A DNA stretch of 37,892 bases from a virus: the IMG/VR virus record IMGVR_UViG_3300008266_000178, positions 1-37,892 of that record, one strand, 5' to 3'. Under the pieces are notes generated by a model. That model saw only the letters and a list, made by a program, of their open reading frames with translations. It ran no database searches and was not told the DNA's origin. Within the stretch, counting starts at the first letter, position 1; each line of letters opens with the position of its first letter. The translations under genes were made by a program, and so were the position numbers. Of the stretch, positions 16,508 through 23,789 are shown piece after piece.

Positions 16508-17016
16508 TATACTTCAATACCTTTCGTTTTTAACAATAATTGTTCAAATCGTATTTTTTCATCTTTGTTTAAAAGATTAATATCAAACTCTTGTTTTTCT
16601 ATAAAATCAAATTCGTTTTCTATAAAAAAATCGTCAGTATCATCAATTAATCCTAACAACCTTTCACGATATAACATTGCTTTTGATTGACCAAAATCGC
16701 TTCCGAGAGTTTCAAACTGTCTTGCAATTGCAGAATAAATTAACGAATGTTTAAAAAATATTTCAGAAAAAATATTTTCGCAAATATCTTTTGCTTTTTC
16801 TGAAAGCAACATACATGCTTCTCTTAATTGCGAAATAGTTACTGCTCCATCATATTTGTTGTAGACGATAGTTATTGATTCAATGTAATTACCTGAATCT
16901 AAATAAGCATTTAGAATTTCTTTATATACCATATCATGAGTAATAGAAATACCGGGTAATTTTTTAATCCTACCTACTTTTTTATATTTAGCGTTTGTTA
17001 CTCTTCTTTTGTTCAT
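16507..17016 (-). CDS. Probable terminase small subunit
   Basis: This 169-residue protein immediately precedes and overlaps terL. It has a basic N-terminus (NKRRVTNAKYKKVGRIKK), a helix-turn-helix-like region (residues 25-70, SGNYIESITIVYNKYDGAVT, ISQLREACM) and helical oligomerisation-type segments, ending in an acidic region. This is the usual TerS layout: DNA recognition then ring assembly. No family-level identity is recognised, so the call rests on size, HTH-like start and gene order. Confidence 0.65.
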   Translation of the reverse strand: MNKRRVTNAKYKKVGRIKKLPGISITHDMVYKEILNAYLDSGNYIESITIVYNKYDGAVTISQLREACMLLSEKAKDICENIFSEIFFKHSLIYSAIARQFETLGSDFGQSKAMLYRERLLGLIDDTDDFFIENEFDFIEKQEFDINLLNKDEKIRFEQLLLKTKGIEV

Positions 17017-17225
17017 AAAGTAATAATTGCAGAAACTACTATTATAAGTTTTGCTTGTTCTTTTTCTGTAAATCTAAATCCGTTTTTACGATCTAATTTG
17101 TTTTTTAATTTTGCTGCAGCAGAACTTGTTTTTATGTTTGGGTACATACGCCTTGCAACTTCAGATTTATTTAAAGAATTTTTTTTAAGAAGATTTTCAA
17201 CATCCTCTATTTTTAATTTAGCCAT
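17013..17225 (-). CDS. Small helix-turn-helix protein, 70 aa
   Basis: In 70 residues, LKIEDVENLLKKNSLNKSEV and ARRMYPNIKTSSAAAKLKNK form a helix-turn-helix, with NKSEVARRMYP as the likely turn. It overlaps the TerS candidate by 4 nt, so it heads the packaging operon after the terminator at 17263-17297. It may regulate this operon or help TerS recognise DNA. Function is inferred. Confidence 0.7.
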   Translation of the reverse strand: MAKLKIEDVENLLKKNSLNKSEVARRMYPNIKTSSAAAKLKNKLDRKNGFRFTEKEQAKLIIVVSAIITL

Positions 17226-17262
17226 GTTTAAGTTTTTATATTAAAAATATTATATAAAATTA

Positions 17263-17297
17263 TAAAAAAATCCTGATAATAATATCAGGATTAAAAA
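17263..17297 (-). terminator. Intrinsic terminator after the helicase gene
   Basis: ATCCTGATA (17270-17278) and TATCAGGAT (17283-17291) form a perfect 9-bp stem with a 4-nt loop. On the minus strand it runs into seven T. It lies 69 nt beyond the helicase stop and 45 nt before the HTH gene. The rest of the 17226-17359 gap is AT-rich with no clear gene. Confidence 0.85.
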
Positions 17298-17359
17298 ATT
17301 AAAAATTATTTACTAAGCAATTAAAAATTTTTTATAAGATAATAAAATTACAAATTTAT

Positions 17360-18739
17360 TTATAATTCATCAAAATTTATTTCAGCTATTCTTAATTGAT
17401 CTAAATTTTTTAATGATTTTTCTACCCATACTTTATCTTGAGTATCTTTACAGCAAAAAATAAATATTGAACCTATATGATCTTCTCTAAATCTTATACA
17501 TCTTCCAATTCGTTGAATAATATCTTTTTCGTTTGAATTTACTTGTCCTACAACTTCATTGTCAACATCGTCTATATTATGACCTTCATTTAATGATTCA
17601 ACAACTCCAATATAATTTATTTCACCTTTTATAAATTTATTTAAAGCTGTATCTTTTACGTTACTATGAAAAACATTTTCACCACATAAATCATCCGCTT
17701 GTTTTATTGAACCACAAAAAATAATTGTTTTTGAATCATCGCTTATAAAATTTTGTAAAAAATAATGAACAGCTTTTCTTTTAGATTCGAGATTATAAAT
17801 AAACCTCATTCTTTCTAACATTTTAAATTTATGCTTGTTTTCAAAAAACTGTAACTGTCCTTTATTTGTTTTATAATCTTGAAGTAGAAGTAGAATATCT
17901 TCGTTTAAATTTACATATTGACTTACTGATTTTTCAAACTCCTTTTTCTTCATATCTAAACAATCTTGAACTATATCGGGTTGTGATATAAAAAAATCAG
18001 AAATTTCAAATGATTTTACTTTTTCATTTAATTCTGCTAATTTTGTTCTTGTTTGTTCAATACCTTCACATAAAAATTCATATCTTTCTTTTTCTGTAAC
18101 TTTAAACTTTCTTTTATCCTTCAATTCTACATCGATATAACGCTGATTTTCATCAAGTTGCGTATAGATGATAATTATTTCATAAGGAGCAACAGTGCCG
18201 TGTTTTACACCTTGATCTAACGTATATACAAAGGTTGTGGGACAGAGTATGTTAAGAATATTTTTTGATTCGCCTTTTTTAGGCGGAGTAGCAGTTAATC
18301 CTAAAATAGTATTACATTGATTTTTATTAAAAAAAGTTGAATTGTTTTCAGTTACATTATGCGCTTCATCAAGTACAACTAATTCGAACAATTCGTTTTC
18401 TATTTTATTTGCAGATACATAACAACATGTTATTACATTTTTTTCATAAATTTTTAAACAATTCCATTTTTCAAATTCATCTCTCCAATTAGTATCTCTT
18501 AATTTTTGTGTAGGTACTATAATTATAATTTTTGCAAAAGGATTTATATTAATGATTTCTTCGCATCTTAATATTGCTACTCTTGATTTTCCAGTTCCTG
18601 TAGCAGCAGCAATCAATGCTTTATAATTATTTTTTTTAAAAGAATCTAAAGCACTATGTTGTATTTTATCTTTTTTTTCAAAGATCGTTAATGTTTTTAT
18701 TTCACTATCTGTAAAATCTACTGTATCGTAATTTTTCAT
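17360..18739 (-). CDS. SF2 DNA helicase
   Basis: This 459-residue superfamily 2 helicase has motif I AAATGTGKSRVAI (Lys51), motif II VVLDEAHNVT (124-127), motif III GLTATPPK (149-153) and motif VI DIIQRIGRCIRF (409-413 QRIGR). The RIGRCIR form is typical of the type III restriction/Rad25/UvsW-like group. It uses ATP to translocate on or unwind DNA, probably in phage replication or recombination. It sits downstream of the initiator-like gene and palindrome array, and ends at the strong terminator at 17263. A short internal helical insertion (about 195-290) is present. Confidence 0.9.
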   Translation of the reverse strand: MKNYDTVDFTDSEIKTLTIFEKKDKIQHSALDSFKKNNYKALIAAATGTGKSRVAILRCEEIININPFAKIIIIVPTQKLRDTNWRDEFEKWNCLKIYEKNVITCCYVSANKIENELFELVVLDEAHNVTENNSTFFNKNQCNTILGLTATPPKKGESKNILNILCPTTFVYTLDQGVKHGTVAPYEIIIIYTQLDENQRYIDVELKDKRKFKVTEKERYEFLCEGIEQTRTKLAELNEKVKSFEISDFFISQPDIVQDCLDMKKKEFEKSVSQYVNLNEDILLLLQDYKTNKGQLQFFENKHKFKMLERMRFIYNLESKRKAVHYFLQNFISDDSKTIIFCGSIKQADDLCGENVFHSNVKDTALNKFIKGEINYIGVVESLNEGHNIDDVDNEVVGQVNSNEKDIIQRIGRCIRFREDHIGSIFIFCCKDTQDKVWVEKSLKNLDQLRIAEINFDEL

Positions 18740-18750
18740 TTTTTGTATTT

Positions 18751-18771
18751 TAAAAAACGACTTTAGTCGTT
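18751..18771 (-). terminator. Short intrinsic terminator before the helicase gene
   Basis: ACGACT and AGTCGT (18757-18770) form a compact hairpin, 7 bp if the flanking A/T pair is counted. On the minus strand a run of six T follows. It would end transcripts from the winged-helix gene 11 nt before the helicase ATG, which may allow attenuation of the helicase. Confidence 0.6.
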
Positions 18772-18816
18772 ATTCTTTTTATATTAATTAGCCTTATTAG
18801 ATATAGATATATTATC

Positions 18817-18881
18817 CTGCTCAAATTTGAGCATCCCCTATGTTCATTTCTGAGCATCCCGGGATGCTCAAATTTGAGCAT
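18817..18881. repeat. Three 18-bp palindromic repeats (iteron/operator array)
   Basis: The unit is ATGCTCAAATTTGAGCAT, itself a perfect palindrome. Copies: 18817-18834 (first two bases differ), 18840-18857 (ATGTTCATTTCTGAGCAT, imperfect), 18864-18881 (perfect). Centres are 23 and 24 bp apart. Between copies 2 and 3 a second perfect palindrome, GAGCATCCCGGGATGCTC (18852-18869), forms. The array overlaps the last codons of the winged-helix gene and runs into the gap before the helicase gene. A replication-initiator or repressor binding site is the natural reading. Confidence 0.8.
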
Positions 18882-19200
18882 GGGCTTTATCGTATTTTGC
18901 GAATCTACGATACCATGCTTCTGGTAAGTAAATATATCTACGTGTTCCTTTTTTATCGACATTAAGATATGTAACTATTATGTACTTTTTATCAATCAAT
19001 TGATTTATTGATCTATCAATAGTACTTCTACTTATTTTTAATTTTTCTTCAAACCACGAATTTAATGCAAAACAACAACCTTTTTTGTTATTACATAATC
19101 CAGTTATAAAACAATATAATCTAAATGTTGAGTTTGAAATTTCTGTATCTTCAAGGACTTCTGACAATCCTTGAAAATAATATGTATTTACTTCATTCAT
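18868..19200 (-). CDS. Winged-helix replication-initiator-like protein
   Basis: This 110-residue protein has a winged helix: FRLYCFITGL and WFEEKLK lead to the recognition helix ISRSTIDRSINQLIDKKYI (57-75), then the wing TRRYIYLPEAWYRRF. This resembles the N-terminal HTH of phage/plasmid initiators and of HTH_36-type proteins. Its last five codons lie inside the third palindrome, and the three-copy array follows at once, like an initiator gene next to its iterons. The SF2 helicase is next. A repressor that binds the same sites is the alternative. Confidence 0.75.
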   Translation of the reverse strand: MNEVNTYYFQGLSEVLEDTEISNSTFRLYCFITGLCNNKKGCCFALNSWFEEKLKISRSTIDRSINQLIDKKYIIVTYLNVDKKGTRRYIYLPEAWYRRFAKYDKAHAQI

Positions 19201-19254
19201 TTTTGTAGTAATTGTAGATGTAGATATTTTCTCTATAGCGGTTTTAAAAATATA

Positions 19255-19308
19255 ATAAAAAAAAATAAGAAAAATCTTTTCTGTGTTAGATTAGATTTTT
19301 CTTATTTT
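19255..19308 (-). terminator. Long-stem terminator after the DUF932 gene
   Basis: AAAATAAGAAAAATCT (19262-19277) and AGATTTTTCTTATTTT (19293-19308) form a perfect 16-bp AT-rich stem with a 15-nt loop. A T-rich tract follows on the minus strand. It lies 17 nt past the stop of the DUF932 gene. The 19201-19261 stretch upstream of the next gene holds only AT-rich sequence and a possible promoter. Confidence 0.7.
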
Positions 19309-19324
19309 GTAGTAGATGAAGTTT

Positions 19325-20377
19325 TTACTTATTTAATTTTTTAGCTTCATAAATTTCCATTGCGTATTCCCAGAATTTTTTATTGAATAATAAATCAAGG
19401 TGTGTACTTTTGATAGCATTTGCTTTTGATAATCCGCTGTCAACTTTTGCATAATAATCACCTTTTGTAATCCTTTCCTGAATTACGTTAAATACTGTCC
19501 ATAAAGAATCATCGGCATCTTCCAACCTTGTAGGTTTTATTAATGATTCAACAGCGTATCTTGCTTTTAATTCTTTGTAAACTAATTCAAGGTATGAGTT
19601 TTTATATTGATACCTCGAATGTAAACCTTTTATTGCTAAATCGATTTTTTCTTCTTCCGTTAAAATCATTGTAGAAAATTCACTGAATAAATCAATTAAT
19701 TTTTTTACATTTTTAACGCATTCAGTAATGTATTCATTGATTACATTATAATCAGTAAAATGTTTTTTATTAATCGACGCGAAACGTTTATCAAAAATTA
19801 CCAATCCATTTGAACAAACCAATCTAAAGATTCCAAAATAAAATTCGAATTTACTAACACCGTTATGTGAATTAGATAATACCAATTGTATTTTATCGTT
19901 TGTTTTTGGTAAAAGGTATTGATTATTTTCAAGTTTTACAACGTGGTGAGTATATGGTTTTAATCCTGTATCTCTTACATTTGTTTCTCTTACGGAAACA
20001 ATTTCCCAACCCGGCATCGACTTCATAATATTTTCAATAACGAATTGTGTATTTACGTGTTTGTAACGATCGGATAATTTTTTATGCTTTTCCTTAGTTG
20101 CTATTGAAGGACAAATTGTAATAGCATCTTTTAAACTTAAAATTCCAGTTGTAATTGTATGCAATTGTTTTTCGGCAGTTTCAAAATTCTTTTTATTACG
20201 ATCTATAAAATCATCCCAACCTTTGTATTCATTTTTATAAACTTTTGCAAGTTCATAAGGTAAATTGTTTTGCTGCTTCAATGGCCATTTTTGATATTCT
20301 TTAAGTGTTGCAATACCGTTTCCAATAACTGTTTGTTTTGCTTCTTCAAAAGAAAGAAATTGATTTTTCTGTTTCAT
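19325..20377 (-). CDS. DUF932-type protein with an N-terminal integrase-repeat-like segment
   Basis: In this 350-residue protein the region FGIFRLVCSNGLVIFDKRF (181-199) and its surroundings match the DUF932 phage/plasmid-like protein family, whose function is not established. Residues 9-58 (SFEEAKQTVIGNGI, ATLKEYQKW, LPYELAKVYKNE, YKGWDDF) look like the repeat unit found in some phage integrases and phage proteins. I read a fusion of the two. It forms its own unit: promoter motif at 20414, terminator at 19255. Single-unit expression from a conserved promoter suggests an early, abundantly needed product. Confidence 0.75.
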   Translation of the reverse strand: MKQKNQFLSFEEAKQTVIGNGIATLKEYQKWPLKQQNNLPYELAKVYKNEYKGWDDFIDRNKKNFETAEKQLHTITTGILSLKDAITICPSIATKEKHKKLSDRYKHVNTQFVIENIMKSMPGWEIVSVRETNVRDTGLKPYTHHVVKLENNQYLLPKTNDKIQLVLSNSHNGVSKFEFYFGIFRLVCSNGLVIFDKRFASINKKHFTDYNVINEYITECVKNVKKLIDLFSEFSTMILTEEEKIDLAIKGLHSRYQYKNSYLELVYKELKARYAVESLIKPTRLEDADDSLWTVFNVIQERITKGDYYAKVDSGLSKANAIKSTHLDLLFNKKFWEYAMEIYEAKKLNK

Positions 20378-20413
20378 GATTTTTGTTTTTTGATTTAAGA
20401 TTTGATTGACATT

Positions 20414-20439
20414 GTAAATATATAAACTTTTATATAAAG
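20414..20439 (-). promoter_or_regulatory. Phage promoter motif, copy 2
   Basis: Contains the exact 14-mer GTTTATATATTTAC, preceded on the minus strand by CTTTATATAAAA. It ends 37 nt before the ATG at 20377. Confidence 0.6.
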
Positions 20440-20477
20440 AAAAAAATTATTTTCAATATATTTTTTATTATAATTTA

Positions 20478-20657
20478 TTAAGCAAAATTTTCAGGTAATA
20501 TTGTTACCCCAGTAAACAACCCTTTTTCTTCTGCTACTTTAATAATGTCTTCTGCGAATTTATGAAAGTTGTCATCATTCATTACAGCATGTAATAATTT
20601 ACCTGTAAATATTATTTTTTCAGGAATTGTTTTTTCTTCGTAAGATTTGCAAATCAT
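20478..20657 (-). CDS. Small acidic protein, 59 aa
   Basis: ATG at 20655-20657, TAA at 20478-20480, 59 residues (MICKSYEEKTIPEKIIFTGK, then LLHAVMNDDN, FHKFAEDIIKVAEEKG, LFTGVTILPENFA). It is followed by the promoter at 20414 and preceded by the 137-residue gene with a 17-nt gap. Codon use and the A-rich start context match its neighbours. It is unrecognised and probably a small alpha/beta protein. Confidence 0.6.
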   Translation of the reverse strand: MICKSYEEKTIPEKIIFTGKLLHAVMNDDNFHKFAEDIIKVAEEKGLFTGVTILPENFA

Positions 20658-20674
20658 AATTTTAGTTTTAATTA

Positions 20675-21088
20675 TTATTTAATAAGATTTAAAGCTTCAA
20701 CTGCTCTAAGATACAATCTATACCTCATAGTTTTTTTGTCATAATTTTTATACCATAATTTTACAACTTTAGCTATTGTAATAAGTTTAGTATTTTGTTC
20801 TTCCAATACTTTAATTCTTTCATTTAGCGATTTCAAAGTTTCATTTACATAACATAATGTATATTTTTCTTCTTCTATTATTTGTGTTAAAATTCCATTT
20901 AATACCGATTGATGCCATTGCTTTATATCAGCTATAGATTCATAATATCGGAACATATCTACTGTTACACCTGTATATTCAGGATAAGTATAAATAACAT
21001 GTCCTTGATGCTGATATACACCTTCTTTAACAGTTATAATTTGTTCAGGTGATAAGTTTCTAAATCTATTTATTTTATTTATGTTCAT
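20675..21088 (-). CDS. Hypothetical protein, 137 aa
   Basis: Unrecognised 137-residue soluble protein with a Tyr-rich N-terminal half (HQGHVIYTYPEYTGVTVDMF) and a coiled-coil-like helix (NETLKSLNERIKVLEEQNTK). The C-terminus is basic (KKTMRYRLYLRAVEALN). It is one of a run of small genes (20.4-23.1 kb) driven by the promoter at 23120. Confidence 0.75.
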   Translation of the reverse strand: MNINKINRFRNLSPEQIITVKEGVYQHQGHVIYTYPEYTGVTVDMFRYYESIADIKQWHQSVLNGILTQIIEEEKYTLCYVNETLKSLNERIKVLEEQNTKLITIAKVVKLWYKNYDKKTMRYRLYLRAVEALNLIK

Positions 21089-21168
21089 GATTTTTAGTTT
21101 TTATTTTTTATTTATAGTAAAAAGAATTAAATTACATTATTCTCATAAGCAGTTAGTTTTGGTAACCG

Positions 21169-21193
21169 GCCCTTGTTTCTACAAGGGCTTTTT
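21169..21193 (+). terminator. Second plus-oriented hairpin with loop TTCT
   Basis: GCCCTTGT (21169-21176) pairs perfectly with ACAAGGGC (21181-21188) around TTCT, then TTTTTA on the plus strand. As at 2362, it sits directly after the stop of a minus-strand gene (21192) and has no T-run on the minus strand. Both hairpins contain GTTTCTAC at the loop. Confidence 0.6.
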
Positions 21194-21722
21194 ATTCATA
21201 CTGCTCCGCAGGGTTTTCTTCATCAGCTGTATGTAATCCACCAGCTGGATCAATCCATAACCCTTTTTCATCGCATTCACCGCAAAGAACTAAACCATAT
21301 AAATTACTTGGATTAGGATCTTCAATTACAGTTTTACAACTACAACATAAACATGTTTTTTCTATTCTTTCAATATAAACGTATGCGTTATATTTATTAC
21401 CAACCATATCTTTAAACTGCTGTTTTGAATAAACAAACGTAACTTTATATAATTCTGTTGCGTTAATTAATTTTTTTCTGTTATCAGATACTGCCCATTC
21501 ATCAATTAATTTTACCGTTTGCGTTACGGTACAACCTGTTTCATATTGTGTTTCAACTCTTGTACCTTTTTGTCCATACCATTCAACTAATTGTTTCATA
21601 CAATTCCAAATATTATCACCTTTATTTGTTACTGCACCAAAATCTGCAGCATCTTCAAAAATTCTTTTTGAATTGTTTTCTATTTGTGCTTTACAATAAA
21701 AACCTTCTTTATAGACTGACAT
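21192..21722 (-). CDS. Hypothetical protein with C-terminal zinc ribbon, 176 aa
   Basis: A 176-residue protein of unknown function. The C-terminal part has CLCCSCKT (Cys124, 126, 127, 129) and LCGECDEKG (Cys147, 150), a likely zinc ribbon, and an acidic end. The N-terminal 120 residues are mixed alpha/beta with no recognisable motif (YETGCTVTQTVKLIDEWAV). The stop is directly followed by the hairpin at 21169. Confidence 0.75.
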   Translation of the reverse strand: MSVYKEGFYCKAQIENNSKRIFEDAADFGAVTNKGDNIWNCMKQLVEWYGQKGTRVETQYETGCTVTQTVKLIDEWAVSDNRKKLINATELYKVTFVYSKQQFKDMVGNKYNAYVYIERIEKTCLCCSCKTVIEDPNPSNLYGLVLCGECDEKGLWIDPAGGLHTADEENPAEQYE

Positions 21723-21741
21723 AATTTTTAGTTTTAAATGA

Positions 21742-22014
21742 TTAATTTATTGAATTATCCAATATCATTGTGATTTGATAATTACCTTCGTCGTTTATTT
21801 CGAAAAAATGAGTTTTTGAAAAATTACCTTCTACATTTTTTTGTACTACTATTGGCCTTTCAAATCCAATAGTTTTAAAATTTAACAATATTATTTTTTT
21901 TGCTTCTGCAATATATAACTGCATTTGCTTTTTTGAATTTGCAATAACTTCAACAACTGTATAGGTTTTGTTTGTTTTACCTTTGTAAGTAATTATTGTT
22001 TTTAACTGTTTCAT
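21742..22014 (-). CDS. Hypothetical protein, 90 aa
   Basis: Unrecognised small protein. Beta strands predominate (TIITYKGKTNKTYTVVEVIA, FFEINDEGNYQITMILD) around one helix (SKKQMQLYIAEAKKIILL). It belongs to the small-gene unit under the promoter at 23120. Confidence 0.7.
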   Translation of the reverse strand: MKQLKTIITYKGKTNKTYTVVEVIANSKKQMQLYIAEAKKIILLNFKTIGFERPIVVQKNVEGNFSKTHFFEINDEGNYQITMILDNSIN

Positions 22015-22035
22015 TTTGATTGTTTTTATTATTAA

Positions 22036-22623
22036 TTAAAATTCAGGATTTTGCGCGTATTTTCTATAACCCAAATACATTGTATTAAACCACGAATTGT
22101 TTATTGAACAACCATCAGTTATGTAATAACCGTTTTTTCTTAATGTACATTTTGTCCACTTCTTCTTATCATTACTATTGTTATTACTGTATGAATATGG
22201 AATATCAGAACCATAAGGATATGGACCACCTATTACTTTGTAATCATCACCAGAAACGTAAATTGTTTTTAAATCTTCACTTACTTCGTGAACAGTATGA
22301 GGATAATAATCACCATTATAACCTGTTGTTGCACCAATACCAACTACAGGTTTTGTAAGTAAAAAAATTTCTTCCTTTCCTATTTTTACTTTATCAACAA
22401 CTTGTTGAAAACATTTTTCAATTATCAAATCAGCTTCTGCTGAATACGGTGAAGTACATATATTTATACCAATAGTAATTGATCTGATTGAATCGTTAAT
22501 ATCAATACCAAAATAAATTGTACCAAGTGTTTCAACTTCTATTAAAGTTTTTTCTTGTTTTTTAAGAAAATTAACTATATAATTCCTTTTTTCGTTTTGT
22601 GATATTTGTTGTTTGTTTGACAT
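22036..22623 (-). CDS. Hypothetical protein, 195 aa
   Basis: Unrecognised 195-residue soluble protein. After a helical start (NEKRNYIVNFLKKQEK), residues 28-100 look beta-rich (LIEVETLGTIYFGIDIND); a Tyr/Gly/Asn-rich stretch follows (YNGDYYPHTVHEVSED, GGPYPYGSDIPYSYSNN). No signal peptide, cysteine pair or catalytic motif is evident. It lies in the small-gene unit. Confidence 0.75.
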   Translation of the reverse strand: MSNKQQISQNEKRNYIVNFLKKQEKTLIEVETLGTIYFGIDINDSIRSITIGINICTSPYSAEADLIIEKCFQQVVDKVKIGKEEIFLLTKPVVGIGATTGYNGDYYPHTVHEVSEDLKTIYVSGDDYKVIGGPYPYGSDIPYSYSNNNSNDKKKWTKCTLRKNGYYITDGCSINNSWFNTMYLGYRKYAQNPEF

Positions 22624-22645
22624 GATTTTTGATTTTTAATTGTTT

Positions 22646-23080
22646 TTAATAAGTTTCGCAATATTGTGATAATTTACTTAATGCTTCGTCATAGCTATTT
22701 GATTTAGTAACTTCTTCAACTAAATACTTTGCTAATGTTTTTTGTCCATCTTTTTTTAACGCCCGTGTACATAATGACATTAAATTAAAAATGTTTCCAT
22801 TTTCGCCTACTAATTTTACTTTAGGTTTTTCATTAACGATAGCACCATCATGATCATAAACAAATAATACTGAATCACCATCGTTATCTTTTACAATTAT
22901 ACATTCAGTATCTTTATCATAAATTTCATATAATTCTTCAAAACCTGCACCTGAAAGTTTTTTATTCCAAATTTTTTCTAAATCTTTTGCAATTCCTTTT
23001 ACTAATACAGTTGTTATTTCTCCTGTATAAGTTTCAGCTAAATCGCCGATTTCAACTTGTTTGAATGATTTTGTTGTCAT
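22646..23080 (-). CDS. Hypothetical protein, 144 aa
   Basis: Unrecognised, and first gene of the small-gene unit, 40 nt behind the promoter at 23120. Residues 1-60 are mixed (KQVEIGDLAETYTGEIT), then an acidic strand (DTECIIVKDNDGDSVLFVYD) and a helical C-terminus. The opening FKQVEIGDLAETYTGE resembles KQTTIGKVKDGEVFQL at the start of the 56-residue microgene at 23300, so a distant relationship is possible. Confidence 0.75.
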   Translation of the reverse strand: MTTKSFKQVEIGDLAETYTGEITTVLVKGIAKDLEKIWNKKLSGAGFEELYEIYDKDTECIIVKDNDGDSVLFVYDHDGAIVNEKPKVKLVGENGNIFNLMSLCTRALKKDGQKTLAKYLVEEVTKSNSYDEALSKLSQYCETY

Positions 23081-23119
23081 GATTTTTGATTTTTGATTTT
23101 TGATTGATTGTTTGATAGT

Positions 23120-23145
23120 GTAAATATATAAACTTTTATATAAAG
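23120..23145 (-). promoter_or_regulatory. Phage promoter motif, copy 3
   Basis: Exact 14-mer GTTTATATATTTAC. Together with the following CACTATCAAAC it is identical to the copy at 33941. Upstream on the minus strand is CTTTATATAAAA. It ends 40 nt before the ATG at 23080, and the terminator for the preceding unit is just upstream. Confidence 0.65.
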
Positions 23146-23191
23146 AAAAAATTTATTTACTACTTTTTTGAAAATCTTGCATATATAATAC

Positions 23192-23219
23192 AAAAAAACC
23201 CGGAATAATCAGTTCCGGG
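23192..23219 (-). terminator. Intrinsic terminator of the recombination unit
   Basis: CCCGGAA (23199-23205) pairs with TTCCGGG (23213-23219) with a 7-nt loop; on the minus strand seven T follow. It is G+C-rich against an AT-rich background. The rest of the 23146-23299 gap holds no gene I can support. Confidence 0.85.
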
Positions 23220-23299
23220 AATCCTAAAAACAATCAAAAATCATATGCGAGAAGGATAAAAGTAAAACAATTTTTATAAAATAAAAACTCTTCTACTTC

Positions 23300-23470
23300 C
23301 TAAACGTAACAAACAGTATTTGATTGTTTTATAAATGATTTGTTCGATGATGTGCTTGTAAAAGTAATTAATTTACCTTTTCTTAAAATTACTTGGTAAA
23401 TCACTTTACTTCTTTTTGATAGTTGAAAAACTTCACCATCTTTTACTTTTCCAATTGTTGTTTGTTTCAT
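23300..23470 (-). CDS. Small basic protein, 56 aa
   Basis: ATG at 23468-23470, TAG at 23300-23302. The 56 residues begin MKQTTIGKVKDGEVFQLSKR and continue SKVIYQVILRKGKLITFTST, probably a small beta-rich basic protein. It ends the recombination unit before the terminator. Its N-terminus resembles that of the 144-residue gene downstream. Function is unknown. Confidence 0.65.
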   Translation of the reverse strand: MKQTTIGKVKDGEVFQLSKRSKVIYQVILRKGKLITFTSTSSNKSFIKQSNTVCYV

Positions 23471-23495
23471 GATATTTATTTTTAAATGTTTACTA

Positions 23496-23789
23496 TTACT
23501 TCTTCGCTAACTTCTTTTTTCTCAAGTGATGTAATTTTTCAGTTACACCTAATGTAGGTAATACTTCTTTATTAAAATGATTTGTTGCACGTTTTTTTCT
23601 ATCAGCTTTAATTTCTTTATGCGTCATCTTTTCACTAACCAACATATTACATGATTCACCTAACAACTTTAATTTCTTTTTAGTAAAAGGACAAACTACA
23701 TTTTTAACTTGAGCTTGCGTATCACCTTTTTTATTACAGATGATACAATCTTCTTCATTTTTTGAACACCATAAATTATATGTCGCCAT
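23496..23789 (-). CDS. Cys-containing basic protein, 97 aa
   Basis: Unrecognised 97-residue protein. Cysteines cluster at CSKNEEDCIICNKK (Cys8, 15, 18), with Cys33 and Cys47, suggesting metal binding; the C-terminus is very basic (KLHHLRKKKLAKK). It overlaps the resolvase gene's end by 14 nt, so the two are likely coupled; a nucleic-acid accessory role is inferred. Confidence 0.75.
   Translation of the reverse strand: MATYNLWCSKNEEDCIICNKKGDTQAQVKNVVCPFTKKKLKLLGESCNMLVSEKMTHKEIKADRKKRATNHFNKEVLPTLGVTEKLHHLRKKKLAKK

Noticed and set aside
17226-17359. Possible origin in the AT-rich gap after the helicase gene
   Set aside because: Only a clear terminator and AT-rich sequence with no repeated iterons; the palindrome array at 18.8 kb is a better candidate.
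18750-18962. Minus-strand ORF of 70 aa across the palindrome array
   Set aside because: Most of it overlaps the winged-helix gene in another frame, and the rest is repeat-derived sequence. No independent start context or domain.
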